Shown piece by piece: positions 52,949-64,000 of a DNA stretch of 64,000 bases; positions within the stretch are counted from its first letter, which is position 1, and each line of letters begins with the position of its first letter. The stretch is taken from NCBI GenBank assembly GCA_024114885.1, contig CP099425.1:1860001-1924000 (forward strand), in the 5' to 3' direction. A program made the translations under genes and the position numbers. Below the pieces are notes generated by a model. It made no database searches. It had not been told where the DNA came from and saw only the letters and a program-made list of their open reading frames with translations. The DNA comes from Septoria linicola (Eukaryota > Ascomycota > Dothideomycetes > Mycosphaerellales > Mycosphaerellaceae).

Positions 52949-53860
52949 TTTGAATGAGTGTGGTTGGTCGGGGTATTAGGTATAGCGAAGGACTGTTTGA
53001 CTCTGTGTATGTCGATGAGACAATTGCGATACTGAAGCGCGACAAGAGGAACGGGGCTGGGAGCGACTACTTGTACTGAGCAAGTCTCGTCTACAACTGT
53101 CTCCGTTGTGAAGCTAATCTCGGGAGCCGCAAAAGCTAAGATGTGAGGCTCTCGTACCTGGGAGGCAAAGAACCGATAGAGTCAGTGCCAACACGAACAG
53201 CCCTCCTGTGTCAAACTGGCCATTGACAATTTGAGGCTGACTATGTTTGGGGCCACTACTGCAGGTACCGTGCAGCCGCCGTATCCGGAGATTGTGCCTG
53301 CGCTGACAGCTAGGCGTTTGGAAATGTGGTTGTTCCATGGTGCTCGTCATATTTCCGGTAGACATGATTTGCCCCAGCGTTTTGCCAAGGTTAGTTAGGG
53401 AACACGAGAGCTAAGTTAGTGGCCAAGACTCGGAACCAACCACTCTTTGATGCCGCCGTCCTTTTGACACAAATGCCTAGGTCGTCGCTTGCTCGCGAGG
53501 CGTTCGTGTATCTTGACGCCTTTTCTTCAAGCAGATTCTGCACAGATGATTGCGGTGTCGCGTCGCGCGCAGTTTCAGCGCATTTTTGCAGGTGTGCAAT
53601 AATCAGCGAAGTGCTGGCTATCAGCGGTCCGGAACCATGGTTAGAGTGAGCCAAACACGCCATAAAAATAATTGTCGCAGCACGCACGTGGTAGCACTCA
53701 TCGCAAAGGTTAAGAAAGAACCGCCGACGGCAGATTCAGCGTATCAAGATCGCCTCTGTTGGCTTCAAATGCTGCTATAGCCATCGCCAAAGTTACTCAA
53801 GTAGTACAGGTATTACTTTGCGATCGTCGATGCTACCCAACAATGTTTTGTTTACACAGT
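52949..53860. other. Intergenic region
   Basis: This is the promoter side of the GPI protein gene and the 3' side of the transcription factor gene. I see no gene. Confidence 0.45.
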
Positions 53861-56284
53861 TTACATAGCTTGATTTTCTCCTGTGCTCGACAATGCGCCG
53901 TTGTTGTTGCCCCAGAGGATACTGTTGAGAACAGAATATGGAGAATGCTCTTCATCACCCGTGCCAGCGGTATCCGAATTAGCCGGTGTGAAGATCTGAC
54001 TATGATCAATCTTCAGATTCCCATCGCCTCCAGAGATCGTCCCGCCGCCGTCTGCTGGTGATGCAAGAGTTGCAGCATCTGCGAAACTGCCACTTCGTAT
54101 CTCTTCGATGTTGAGCTTGCGGAGTGCTGCAACACCACGCTGCACAGGCGCAGAGATCTCGCTGGGATCGACAGTCGACGTGATGTCTCCCATTAGCGAG
54201 ATGAATCGGGCGATGAGCTTCCGAGCGCGATCGTTCGTACGATGCTCGCCGAGGATACCCAGGAGTAAAGCGGAGCTCAATGCTCGGTGCACAGCAGCCC
54301 ACGACTGACGCGCGAAAAAGGTGATGTTGTTCAGGCCCAGAAACGCTTCGACTGTGTTGATCAAGTTTTCAACGCAGACACTCTTGAATGCCTTGACCGG
54401 ATCGGGCATTCGCGGACTAATCGCAGGCCTGCACAGTTCTGACATCGAGTAGCTGGTGTGCAAATACAAAGCCCAGTGCTCCAATGTCTCTTGACTGGAC
54501 TTGCATTGCCTGGAATCCCGGAGATGCTCCATCGAGTCTCTCATGATGCTCGCAATCTCGTCGCGGTGTTGGTTGATACGTGCAACGTACTCCCGAGAAC
54601 TCGCCGACTTGGCTCGATCGCGGATAATGTCCAGGCCAACCTTACAGATACGGTACATTGATGCATGATAGGAGCTGACAGGCCCAAAGTTCTGCGGCAT
54701 GGGCATCGTGTTGACATCCAAAGACGCATTGCGGTCGTATGTGATCGATAACAGACTGTCCTGCCATACAACAGCCCACCAAATACGAGAGCGTGGGAGG
54801 ACAACATCGTGGGTGATGTGAGGTGGGCATGCTTGGTGCAACCCAAGGCCTTGTGCAAGCCTGATGGTCAACCCTAGAAGAGACCACGCAGTGCCCGCGT
54901 TCTGCGCGAGGTTAGGATTCTGCTGCTGTGGATACGGCGCAACTGGGACGAGGCTGCGTACCATATTGTTCGTCATGACATTGCCGATGATGAGGAGCGC
55001 TTGTATGCTCTCGGCATGTGGCTGTGACAAGAAGTTTGTGAAGCGTAAGCATTCAAATCCACAGCAGACTGTTCAGGTCAGTATGTTACTACGAATGATC
55101 AGGGAGTAGACCTACCGTATACTTGTGAGGTCAGCTCACGCTCTTTGCGTGTCAGAGCACTACACTGCGCACCGCTCGCGAGCACAGCGAAGAGCATGCC
55201 AAGCCAATAGAAGCTTTTGCCATAGATTGTGCTCTCTGTAACACCATCGTCAACGCTGTGGTACGAAGCACGGCTAAGCAGAAATCCAGTCAGATCTGTC
55301 TCCAACTGCTTCACGTCTGCAATTCCAGGATAAATGATGTGCCCAAGATCTCGATAACTTGCAAACAAGCTCATCAATTGGTTATCGCTTGGCAGCGCTC
55401 GAGCGAGTTCTCGAGCGCGTTGCAAGGAACCGTGTGGTAGCCCCCACAAATCCACGAAAGGGTAAGTTGCAGATTCATTGTCCAGTCCGAACATCGGTAG
55501 GACTGATTTACCGAGGAACTCCTGCAGTTGTTGTTGCTCCTGTGCGCCTGGGGTCTGGCCTTGACTTAAAGCATAAAGCATAGCAGGCACGGAACCGCCT
55601 CCAAGGTGCACGATCTCCCCAGACTCGTTCTTAGTGTGCAAGCCGTGAAGATCAGTATGAGTCTGGGCTCGCTGGCCGTTGCTGCTCTCGGTGCCATCAC
55701 TCTCATGCATTCCGGTATGGTCTCCGGCATTCCTCCGCACTTCACGTCGCAGCTCAGCGATGGAGTTCTCCAGACTGTGCAATTGGCGAAACATCATATC
55801 GAGTTGACTCGTGCCGACGGCTACATAACCTGGCCCAGATGGTCCAGGCGGATAAGGTCCAGCATGGCCGTCGCCCATGAGTGCTGCAGGTGGATGGCCT
55901 TCAACATTTTGCCTCTTGTTAGGTGGGTGATATGAGCAAAGCTCTGGGTGATCTCGGTCGCGGCACGTTTGACACGGTCGCGACAAATCACACCTTGAGG
56001 GATGTCAGCTCCAATGTTCAGTAGGTAGAAAATTTCAGCAGCGTCGCAACAACATTGAACTCACTTCACTTTGCGCTGCCGACACGGATAACAGGCTTTG
56101 TGTTCACGCGCTTTTCGTTTCTTCCTAAGAAATTCATCGACTTCCTGCTCGCGGATTAGTGCTCTCCGCCATTTTCGCGACGGCGAAGCGCATGGTCGTT
56201 CTGCTCTGCGATACAAACCTGTTGTTGCGGCATCGGCTCTCCATAGCCTTCCAGACCCGTCACGCCCGTCAACTGCGGATCCAT
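53861..56284 (-). CDS. Zn(II)2Cys6 fungal transcription factor
   Basis: Four exons, 56284-56219, 56144-56065, 55993-55116 and 55068-53861, with introns of 74, 71 and 47 nt, give 743 aa. Exon 1 (MDPQLTGVTGLEGYGEPMP) ends at a GTTTGT donor and splices through an ACTAAT/GCAG acceptor to 'EVDEFLRKKRKAREHKA'. The binuclear cluster is C-x2-C-x6-C-x5-C-x2-C-x8-C (CYPCRQRKVKCDLSRPCQTC...C), split by intron 2 between exons 2 and 3. A short coiled segment follows, then a fungal_trans middle homology region ('YPGIADVKQLETDL', 'ALLIIGNV', 'GLTIRLAQGLGLH', 'RSRIWWAVVWQDSLL'). Basic KRKAR before the cluster is a likely nuclear signal. Target genes are unknown. Confidence 0.88.
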
Positions 56285-56919
56285 TATCGATATTGAATAC
56301 AGCGGAGGATTGGCTCGCTCGGCGAACACTCGTGTGTCCGAGAGATGGTCGGCGCGCAGAGGTCACGCCACGACGCCCCGAAGGCTGTGTAACCACAAAC
56401 TTGCCAAGACAATTCAGCTCCGCAAATATTGAAAGGCAGTGCGAATCGAGTCGAAGAATTCCGTATCATGAAAGGAAATCTTCGCGAGCGTGTTGGTGAT
56501 TTGTGCGCCGATGTGGTTGTTTGTTGAACATGGAGAAAGATCGCGAAAGCCTCCGTCAGCCCGTCTGGCTACGTCAACGCACAGACACTTTCGGATGGCA
56601 GGCAAGGCTACGTCCACGAAGAGGTGCTGGTGCATGCTTGCAAGTTGTAATGGTATTCCTATCCTGGATCACTCCAAGCGGTTCAGTGGCTTCAACAGGA
56701 TGTAGTCAGACTCTCGCTGGCCCAATCATGGTTACGAGAGTCGGAGTGATAATCATGACTTGCAATAAACATCAAATGTCGACGTAAATAATGGCAATCA
56801 TATGTTCTTGCATGTAGTTAGGTATATGATAAGGATCATGGAATAGCAAGTCATTGGTGATCTCAAATCTTCACTCGCTTCTGGGGATATATACGCTATT
56901 CGACAACTATACAATGGAC
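56285..56919. other. Intergenic region
   Basis: This is the promoter of the Zn2Cys6 gene and the frq 3' region. An open frame antisense to exon 1 is not supported. Confidence 0.5.
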
Positions 56920-59901
56920 CTAGTCCGCAACATCATTCATTTCCTCGTCTGCCACATCTGAAGCGTCGCGAGGATCGATAGCTCTCATGCTGTCGGTAGT
57001 ACTTTGTCTGGCCGCCATTGCAGCAGCCGCCTGTCGCTTGCGAGAGGCTCTCACTGCTTGCTCATAGTCTTCACGCGACATGTCCTCGTGCGGACTGGCA
57101 AATCCACTGCCGCCACCTGCAGTTGCTGCGCTGCTTCCAGCCGGTATCGCTTCCGCTAATCTTTCGGCATACTGAGCGTCATATTCCCTTTCCTGCTGTC
57201 TGATTGCTTCAGGGTCGATCTGGCGTGCAGCTGCAAGGAGATCCACAGAGCTGTCGGACTCAGCATCGCTATCGTCGTCATCATCGTAATCGGAACTTGC
57301 GTAATGCAGTTTCACGGGTTGAGGTGCAGTTGCAGGTGGGAAATCGCCAGGCGACTCCGGCGTCATTGATATTTCGTCGTCAAAGTCCGATGCATCGTCA
57401 CCTGTAGATCCTTCGCCATATGGCATGTAGCACAACGCTGCTGGCAGCTGCGATGGCCTCAGGTCACGTTTCTCCACCGAGAGAATCTCATTGCGGACAG
57501 AGCCGCATGATTTGCGCGCTTCATTGCCGTCGTCGAGGATCCTTGCAAATTTAATTGGAAGATGCTTGCGTCGTGTGTTCGCAGACGCTGCAACAGATCC
57601 AGCTTCATCAACCAAGATATGACGACTCTCGACTTGAATTGCGAAGTTATCCGTCGGCCATACGCCTCCAATGCCGGTGGCTTCGAGGTCTACGGGCATA
57701 ACCCTCTCCTCCTCAGTGGGAAATACGGGACTTCTGTGCGGGAACGATAGCTCCAGCGATTGTGGAATGGGGTTGTCACTGAGGTCCATAGGCTCGGGTA
57801 GCTCAAAAGCTTCTGCCAGCGGTCCACGCTTCTCTACAGTCTTGTGATCGGTCGAATCGTAGGACCTACCCACAGGTTCACTCGTGGCAGGTGTATAAGG
57901 CGGGGCGTTCGCATTCCCATTTGTTTTGCGATCACCACTTAGGTCTGTACAGAAGCGCGCATTGTTGTAAAATATGATCGGTCCGTCTTCACGCTTCTTC
58001 ACCTTTTTGGTAGCGGTAGTCTGCCTTCCAGAACTTGTCATGCCTGATGAGTCCCCAGCCAGTGGGAGAGGATAAGGTGACATCTCATCGTCTTCTTCTT
58101 CTTCCTCGGATGAGACATCTCCATCATCAGTGCTGTCTTTGTGAAAGAAAAGTGGCGTGTAGACCAGCTTGCTATCGGGTGCTTTGCGGACTGAAGCGCC
58201 GGAATGAGGAATATTGGAGCTCGTCGAGCGATCACTTTCCCGGTGCACAAGTTTTGGTCGTTTGCGCGGGCTCTGTCCGTCCGGCGTGTCGAGTCCAATG
58301 GAAGAGCCGCCACCACTACTGCTCGTGCGTGTCACAGAACAACCTCCCTTCCAGCGAACCTTGCGTCCGTCATTCGAGATCTCAAACTTGTGACTGAACT
58401 CCCCCAAAGCTTTGCGGACGAAATCGGAAGTGACACTGATTGTGTGCAGTTGTGCAAGATTGATCAGTAAGTTCAAGTATACCCACCCATGACCCTCCTG
58501 TGCTTCCTCTTCATGAGGATTAGGGGGGGAGAATCCTAGATGTCGCATATACTTGATGTTCTCGACGGGAATTTGAGCACGATGTGGATCGAGATCAAGA
58601 GGTCGCGTTGGCCGTTGTTCGCTGCTGGCGCCCGACTGGCTCTCCGCTGCCTGTTGGGTACGCTTCTTGCCGAGCTTCGTAGTGATTGGCGGTTCCGTTG
58701 TGGATGAATCTGTGTTCTCGTTTGTCGACTTCCTCTCGCGAAACATAATGCGAGCTTCTCTGCTGCCTTCTTGGTGGGCAGCGGAGCCCTGTGCCTCACT
58801 AGCTGCCCTATCGTCTCGAGCGGCGGACTGTGAGACTTCCTGCTGCTGGATTGGGTGTTGATGGAGTCCAGCGACTGCACCCTTACCGGCGAAGATCTGC
58901 TCCAAACGTCGTACCACAAGCTTCTTCTTAGCGCGCTCCGACATGTTCATAGGCTCTGCTTGAGGAAGGAGTCCCTCCGGAATATGATGCAGGTATGTGT
59001 GGATATTCTGCTTCTTAAGGGCGCTCGTCGACGCCATGTGCTTGTGCCGAGTGTCGGCCCCAGACAACGCTGAGCCTTGACCAGAACCTTGGCCGGACAT
59101 CGACGCATATGCGGAGTCCGAGGCTTGCGTCTGCGACGAGGCTGTCTTTTGGGTAGTCAATGCAGGCACCACGCCTTCATAGCCACCGCTAGGGAAGCCA
59201 CTAGGCGCAAGACTTGACGCAAACTTGCGTAGCGTGTCCTCCAGCTCCCTCTTCTTGTGAGGGGCCAAGCCGTGTATTCGAACCTCAAATAGCTTTTCAT
59301 CTTTCAAGTGCGAATCGTGTAGCTTCTCGTACTTCTTAAGCCGTCTCTTCAAATTCTTGTTTTCAATCGTCAAATCATCAATGACACTCCTGAAGTCCTC
59401 TGTGCTGCTGCCTTCGGTGCCCCCAAGACGTAGTAAGCCAGTCCGTAGTGGCAACGAGTTTGGTCCATGACCAGGGATGAGAAAGCTTCTCATGTATTGT
59501 CCCTGAGCGTCTGGAGGCGTTTCCGACGATGAAGAATGCCGCATGAAGAATGGTGGGTCATTGTCCGCAAACGAGGCACTGTTGTCGTGTACATCGTTGT
59601 TGGACTTTTGAAACCACTGCTCGGCGTTGCTACTCTCGCCCGAGCTGTCCCTTGCCAGTGGCTGTAGACTCGAAGGGGAACCATTGCTGTTCTTTGATCC
59701 AGTGCTATCGGCATTCTTTCCTGTCGTCACGCGCGAGGCGCTGTTATCGCTCGATGTATCACTCTCCTTAGGACTCTTCTGGCTGTGTCTCAAGGATACT
59801 GAACGATGTGACGGAGGTCGCCGCGGGTGCGGTGACGCCGCTTTGCTCAATTGTACCGGCGGAGTCATCACAATCGTCGGGTTTGGGAGTTTTGACGCCA
59901 T
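56920..59901 (-). CDS. frq: FREQUENCY clock protein
   Basis: A single exon of 993 aa. Family landmarks are clear: 'RDSSGESSNAEQWF' near residue 90; the coiled coil 'RSVIDDLTIENKNLKRRLKKY' at about 171-205, followed by 'DEKLFEVRIHGLAPHKKREL'; and the central 'HGWVYLNLLINLAQLHTI' and 'HKFEISNDGRKVRWKGG' near residues 470-520. Also present are an NLS-like 'RKRPK', acidic/Ser runs and a C-terminal 'SDYDDDDDSD' region. FRQ is the negative element of the fungal circadian clock. It dimerises through the coiled coil, binds FRH and casein kinase 1, and represses the White Collar complex. Many Ser/Pro sites fit heavy phosphorylation. The MASKLPNPT start is at the expected distance before the conserved block. 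Confidence 0.96.
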   Translation of the reverse strand: MASKLPNPTIVMTPPVQLSKAASPHPRRPPSHRSVSLRHSQKSPKESDTSSDNSASRVTTGKNADSTGSKNSNGSPSSLQPLARDSSGESSNAEQWFQKSNNDVHDNSASFADNDPPFFMRHSSSSETPPDAQGQYMRSFLIPGHGPNSLPLRTGLLRLGGTEGSSTEDFRSVIDDLTIENKNLKRRLKKYEKLHDSHLKDEKLFEVRIHGLAPHKKRELEDTLRKFASSLAPSGFPSGGYEGVVPALTTQKTASSQTQASDSAYASMSGQGSGQGSALSGADTRHKHMASTSALKKQNIHTYLHHIPEGLLPQAEPMNMSERAKKKLVVRRLEQIFAGKGAVAGLHQHPIQQQEVSQSAARDDRAASEAQGSAAHQEGSREARIMFRERKSTNENTDSSTTEPPITTKLGKKRTQQAAESQSGASSEQRPTRPLDLDPHRAQIPVENIKYMRHLGFSPPNPHEEEAQEGHGWVYLNLLINLAQLHTISVTSDFVRKALGEFSHKFEISNDGRKVRWKGGCSVTRTSSSGGGSSIGLDTPDGQSPRKRPKLVHRESDRSTSSNIPHSGASVRKAPDSKLVYTPLFFHKDSTDDGDVSSEEEEEDDEMSPYPLPLAGDSSGMTSSGRQTTATKKVKKREDGPIIFYNNARFCTDLSGDRKTNGNANAPPYTPATSEPVGRSYDSTDHKTVEKRGPLAEAFELPEPMDLSDNPIPQSLELSFPHRSPVFPTEEERVMPVDLEATGIGGVWPTDNFAIQVESRHILVDEAGSVAASANTRRKHLPIKFARILDDGNEARKSCGSVRNEILSVEKRDLRPSQLPAALCYMPYGEGSTGDDASDFDDEISMTPESPGDFPPATAPQPVKLHYASSDYDDDDDSDAESDSSVDLLAAARQIDPEAIRQQEREYDAQYAERLAEAIPAGSSAATAGGGSGFASPHEDMSREDYEQAVRASRKRQAAAAMAARQSTTDSMRAIDPRDASDVADEEMNDVAD

Positions 59902-62271
59902 ATATGCTGTTGATGTGGATAGCCTACGCTATCTGGATGTCCATTTGAGATCGTGTGTCGTCCCGATGCCGTTGTCAAAGCTTGCTGGGATTCTTGAATG
60001 GTCTCTCACAAGAACGTTGCGTGTTCTCGCTAGCATTCGGTATCATTAGGTAGCAGACCAGGTATGTGAGGTAGAATGGAGAATGTAGCGAATGGGTACA
60101 CCACGGGCTGCAATGAAGTGGCCCACCCTACGATCGCGATTCAAGATGCATCAGAGAAGGGTGTTACGCAGAAGGGTCAGATTGCACAAAGCGCGCAGAT
60201 GCGAAAGCGTTTGCCATCAATCGCTAGGTCACACAGCGCATCTCATGCGGGTAGGACATCGGGCGGCCATCGTGGAACGTTGCAGGGCTCCGACACCAGA
60301 GCTAAGCGTAGACGAAATCGGTGGGCATCGCCGTTCTCAGGCCAAAAGTCTGATGACACGATGGGAGCCATCGAAAGAGATCGTAGCAGCGTGTGTCTTT
60401 GCGGCGATGTGCTATGTCGGATTTCGATCTGGAATGCCATCGCTCGCCAAGGCTGCTCTGAGGATCGAGACGTTGAAGGATTCCGCAAGCTCGGCTGTGT
60501 GCCGACCGGCCAGGCTGTTCGAATCGCCCACTTCCCTGGACCACACCTTCGCCTGGATCGTCGATATCAGTGGCAACAAGCCTAGAAGTTCATGATTATT
60601 TGTGCTTCACCATCAGGAGGTACTATTGTCCATGTTGTTGCTATTCGTAGGTGCGCCGCTCATATACAGACCTCCGTCTCACAGGCCTGTTCAGGTCGCC
60701 CACAGCTACCAGTGAGACCAATACTTCGGGCTCATTACCGGTACGCTCAGGCGAGCTCATTCAGAGCACGATGTCCAACACCGTTATACCAGACTTCCGA
60801 AGTGTTAACCAGCGATTTGCACGATGACGGCACTTTTCGGTGCCCTGGCTGATTGTGCTCCTACCTCTTACAATTCCGGAAGTGCCCTCTTCGTGAAAAG
60901 CGTAGGGTCTCATGCAAGTGTGCCGTCACCACGTGAACCATCGACGATCAGACACTCGATGTGAGGCTCTGCGCGACGTGCCGATGACGAGGCTTGAAAT
61001 AGGATACCATGCGAACGTCACCTTTTCGCTGTTGGTATCAGAGACTCGATGTGCGAACCTGGCCATTAGGACTTGCTTCACCACTGACAGTGTGGGCGAT
61101 AAAACCGAAGCTGTTCTCAGAACGGATGGAACTATGCCGACATGATTGCGAAGTAGTGCGCTGTACCTCACCCGTCCCCTTGCCGGTCAATCGTTCGTGC
61201 AGGGCTGATTTAGGCGACGTCACTTCTGTGCAGCCTAAGTCATGTCGACCGTTTCTCGTGACGCTGAAGCAACATCAGCATCAGATGGATCGTGAGTCCA
61301 TTGCGCGCCGAATCGTTTATGCGTTGTTGAAATGTACAAATTGATCACGAAAGGCCCGATCACTTTCAGATGCAAGGGACATCTGAAGACAAGGTACACA
61401 TCCGAATGTCACATCAAGACATAGATTCTCCCTCCGTCCAACCGGAATCTCAAGCTGCTGGACCGTCATCTCAGTTATAATGTCGCACTCGGTGCAACGC
61501 ACAGCAGCAAGAGACTGTGCTCCGCGGAAGCTATTTCGTGAGACTCGATACAATATCTCAGCAACCTCTGCGCGAGGGCATCATCGTAGCCCGTGATGCG
61601 AGCATATGTCGGCTCGTCTACGGGTGCTGAAACTGCGTGTGAACCACATGAACTGTCGCACGATTGGGATGATTCCACACTTCTGGAACGATTCGTGCCT
61701 GCGAACTCTCGATCAGCGTCGCATATCGCCAGCCATTATGACGCCAGAGATCCACGAGGGATAACAACCAGAAGGGTCTTGGAGGGCAGTCTCGAGTCAG
61801 TATCAAGGAAGATCTTGGAGCCAATCGAGCGAGCGTCGGTCACCTTGTAAACAGGTAGACCTCGCTGTCTATCTCATTGCTCGTGCATGATGTGCGTTGA
61901 TATCTGGAAGGCCTCCAGAGACAGCAACTGCAGCATGTCGTGAGGATGGTTGTGGTTGGTCACTGCCTTCATTAGCAAATTTGCAACAACAATGCGCCTA
62001 CATATGATGTCCTTCTCAGGTAGTAGTATCTAGAAATCTTCTTCGCGATGACCCCGTCAAGACTTTCATGAACAAAGCATTTGCAAGTCGCGTCGCTTCC
62101 GCGTAAGAAGAGTGAAACTGTGAAACACATCTCGGCAACTTTCGGTCCGCTGTTGACCGAACAACCTCAGACCACATCTGCTCTCCTTTAGCACTATTGT
62201 TATGTGAGGTTGACTACTAATCGAAAGCTCCCAAAGAAGCCAATACAAAATTCTGCGTCAATCAAATCACA
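59902..62271. promoter_or_regulatory. Long frq upstream region (2.4 kb)
   Basis: There is no supported gene over 2.4 kb, consistent with the long leader and promoter known for frq in Neurospora. GATCG-type words, close to the GATCGA core reported for White Collar binding, occur as paired motifs near 60131-60141 and 60556-60565, about 235 and 660 bp upstream of the start. Short words like these are common, so they are only candidates. Open frames at 60076-60595 overlap in two frames and look like chance. Confidence 0.45.
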
Positions 62272-63120
62272 ATGCAATACCCTCAAGCCTCTCTGCCAGG
62301 CCTCCCAACCGAGCTGCGGCTCATGATTCTGCAATACGCTCTTGAAGACACACGCATAGACGTCCGTCGCTACAGGAAGAAGCACGAAAATAACAACAAA
62401 CTCTACAACAAACTCAAGTCGACAATTGCACCAACAAGCCAGACCAAACGAAGTCCCTGGTCAATCCTGCAAATCAACTCTCGCATCCGCAACGAAGCCC
62501 ACCAGCTCTTCTTCTCCTCAAGTGCATTCCACTTCCACGACGCCCTCTCGTCCCCCGACTTCTCCAACTTTTTATCAACTATCGGAGCTTCTGCCATCTC
62601 GCATATCAGAACTCCCTACTTCCATACTAGAGGACGATGTACAATGTTTGGCATCGAACCAGAGTAAGTCAGCACTCCATCCAAACTCCATATATCTCCC
62701 AATCCCAAATCCAAACTCCAGAAGAGATCCAAGAACTGACATGTACCCTCTTCTTCCTTCTCCTATAGCTGCCTCCCCACATCATCCTCCTACTCAGATG
62801 GCTGGCTCTCTGATTCCTTTTCCCACAGCTCAGACTACTGCCTACGCGATTTGCGCGTTGATCTCTCCTCTCCACAGTCCAACAACACTGTGAGCAAAGA
62901 TCCCTTTGCCGGAGCGTTTTCCACCCGCCTCTGGACAAACCACAACCCATCTTCTTCCCAACTGTGCTCAAATGGAGCGTTTGGATGTCGAGAGCAAACG
63001 TATGAGGCGTTCAAAGCTGCGGGACTACTCGGATTGAGGGCTGGAGATGACTTGACAGCTGAAGTTGTGATGAAGTTGTTCGAAGTCATGACGAGGGATA
63101 ATAGTTCTAGTGCGGCGTAG
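62272..63120 (+). CDS. 2EXR-type fungal protein
   Basis: Two exons, 62272-62663 and 62769-63120, with a 105-nt intron (GTAAGT donor, CTATAG acceptor), give 247 aa. The N-terminus reads 'LPGLPTELRLMILQYAL', the F-box-like motif that opens the large, expanded 2EXR-type family of filamentous fungi. 'WSILQINSRIRNEAHQLFFSSSAF' follows, also typical. The C-terminal exon has 'GWLSDSFSHSSDYCLRDLRVDL' and a helical end. No function has been established for most members; an F-box-like adaptor role is a guess from the first helix. Confidence 0.8.
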
Positions 63121-63456
63121 CATAGCTTAGTATAGAATATAGCCTTGCCGGCGGCATCACTTCCTTTTGAGTGATATGTACAGGACTGTCAGGTCTCGTC
63201 TCATTGTACAGGCAACATTACACACACGCTTAACAAGACACACACATCCCGCGGGTCGCTTTCGCTACTGGAAGTCTCCCTTTCCCTTTTCTTCATAATG
63301 ATCATCATCAGAAGACCACCTCTTCGCCTCAACAATATCCAGCTCCTCGAAGAAATCCTCGTTACTCCTTGTCGTATTCCTATCCCCGCTATGCTGTCGA
63401 CCACGAAAATACATCGAAAACAAAGCGCCCCTCAGCCGTGGAAGCGAAATCGAACG
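63121..63456. other. Convergent 3' intergenic region
   Basis: This is between the 2EXR gene and the truncated gene at the window edge. Nothing else is seen. Confidence 0.5.
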
Positions 63457-64000
63457 CTATACAAATGCTCTTCCACTCCTTCCAGTACCCTCGCTACCAC
63501 CATCGCGTCGAACATGTGCATCGTAATCGTCGTCGTCAGAATCGTAATCATCACGTCGTCGTCGACCAAGATCTCCACTAGCGCCGAGGACTTCTGGGCT
63601 GGAGCTCATTCCAGATGTGACTTGCCACTCATCGCTGTCACTGCGTCGTTCTTGCTCCTCACTTTCTTCAGTATACACAGGAAGGATCTTGTGGGAGTCC
63701 CCATGCACCAGACCAAGACGCTCCTCTTCGGTTGTGGTGTTGCCTCGCGGATCGCGAGTATTGCTGCCACGGCTCTGGAACGACAGCGCGCCTCTGCTAG
63801 TAGGCCTGTTGCCATCTACAGAGCCAGCGTCTGATCGATTGCGCGAAAACACATTCTGGAAGGAGAATGAGCGACTTGCGCCAGTGTTTGGTCTCCCTCC
63901 ACTACTATGCGGAGGCACTCGTGGAGGTGCCAGGCTGCTGGTTTGAGAACCCGCTCGATCTCGCTCGCTCACTTGGCTTGAGAAGTGAATGTGCTGCGAG
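63457..64000 (-). CDS. 3' part of a gene running off the window, function unknown
   Basis: The frame is open from the window edge to TAG at 63457-63459, giving the last 180 or so residues of a longer protein. The visible part is disordered. It is Ser/Arg/Gly-rich, with 'FSFQNVFSRNRSD' and 'TTEEERLGLVHGDS', and ends with Asp and Arg runs ('YDSDDDDYDAHVRRD'). A tail of this kind is seen at the C-terminus of several fungal membrane and signalling proteins. The family cannot be named without the part beyond the edge. Confidence 0.65.
   Translation of the reverse strand, partial: SQHIHFSSQVSERDRAGSQTSSLAPPRVPPHSSGGRPNTGASRSFSFQNVFSRNRSDAGSVDGNRPTSRGALSFQSRGSNTRDPRGNTTTEEERLGLVHGDSHKILPVYTEESEEQERRSDSDEWQVTSGMSSSPEVLGASGDLGRRRRDDYDSDDDDYDAHVRRDGGSEGTGRSGRAFV

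Noticed and set aside
56285..56396. Upstream extension of the Zn2Cys6 protein through the unspliced frame from 56396
   Set aside because: The frame lacks an ATG, while a spliced exon at 56284-56219 has a clean start, donor and branch site.
1..64000. Transposons, CRISPR arrays, rRNA or RIP-degraded repeats
   Set aside because: No terminal repeats, transposase or reverse-transcriptase motifs, spaced direct repeats or AT-rich RIP tracts were seen.

Overview
This window is nuclear DNA of a filamentous ascomycete (Pezizomycotina, most likely a dothideomycete). The evidence is many short introns (about 47-110 nt) with GTRAGT-type donors and CTAAC or CTGAC branch sites, a FREQUENCY clock gene, a GH72 glucanosyltransferase, a DPP-IV-type secreted peptidase and a TNT-domain NADase. 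Genes sit on both strands with no operon structure. The content is mostly housekeeping: ADE2, eL18, RPABC1/Rpb5, VAC14, AIP1, SCOT. Exons were assembled by hand from splice signals and family homology; outer coordinates are given as start/end and exon limits are in the evidence.

Layout: 1-9 kb holds a Swi5/Ace2-type zinc-finger regulator, an RBR ubiquitin ligase and a secreted dipeptidyl peptidase IV. 9-22 kb holds a long gene-poor stretch, an unrecognised 605-aa protein, a hidden small spliced gene, ADE2, eL18, a TNT NADase and a kelch membrane protein. 22-31 kb holds a solitary P450, a GH72 Gel protein, a CE12-like esterase and AIP1. 32-45 kb holds a hidden 78-aa cysteine-rich protein, a BRE4-like membrane protein, Rpb5, VAC14 (with a GC-AG intron and a 108-codon open frame directly behind its stop) and a putatively myristoylated protein. 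45.5-46.1 kb holds two tRNA genes. 47-64 kb holds a small secreted protein, a cullin-N-terminus-only protein, SCOT, a GPI cell-wall protein, a Zn2Cys6 factor, frq, a 2EXR-type protein and the 3' end of a gene running off the window.

The most striking content is the tRNA pair at 45579-46074 (minus strand). A perfect initiator tRNA-Met(CAT) appears only after removing a 54-nt segment, and a perfect tRNA-Ile(AAT) only after removing three segments of 53, 51 and 57 nt plus a conventional 18-nt anticodon-loop intron. All four longer segments start GTAAG or GTGAG, carry CTAAC 10-12 nt before the end and finish in AG, like the mRNA introns of neighbouring genes. These look like spliceosomal introns inside RNA polymerase III genes, lying in the D stem, at the D-stem/anticodon-stem junction, in the variable region and in the T loop. 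I know of no established description of this. It is the strongest candidate here for an undescribed system.

The proteins do not form a pathway or cluster. Several touch cell-wall and secretory biology (Gel, GPI protein, kelch, DPP-IV, esterase, NADase) or regulation (Swi5-like, Zn2Cys6, FRQ, RBR ligase).
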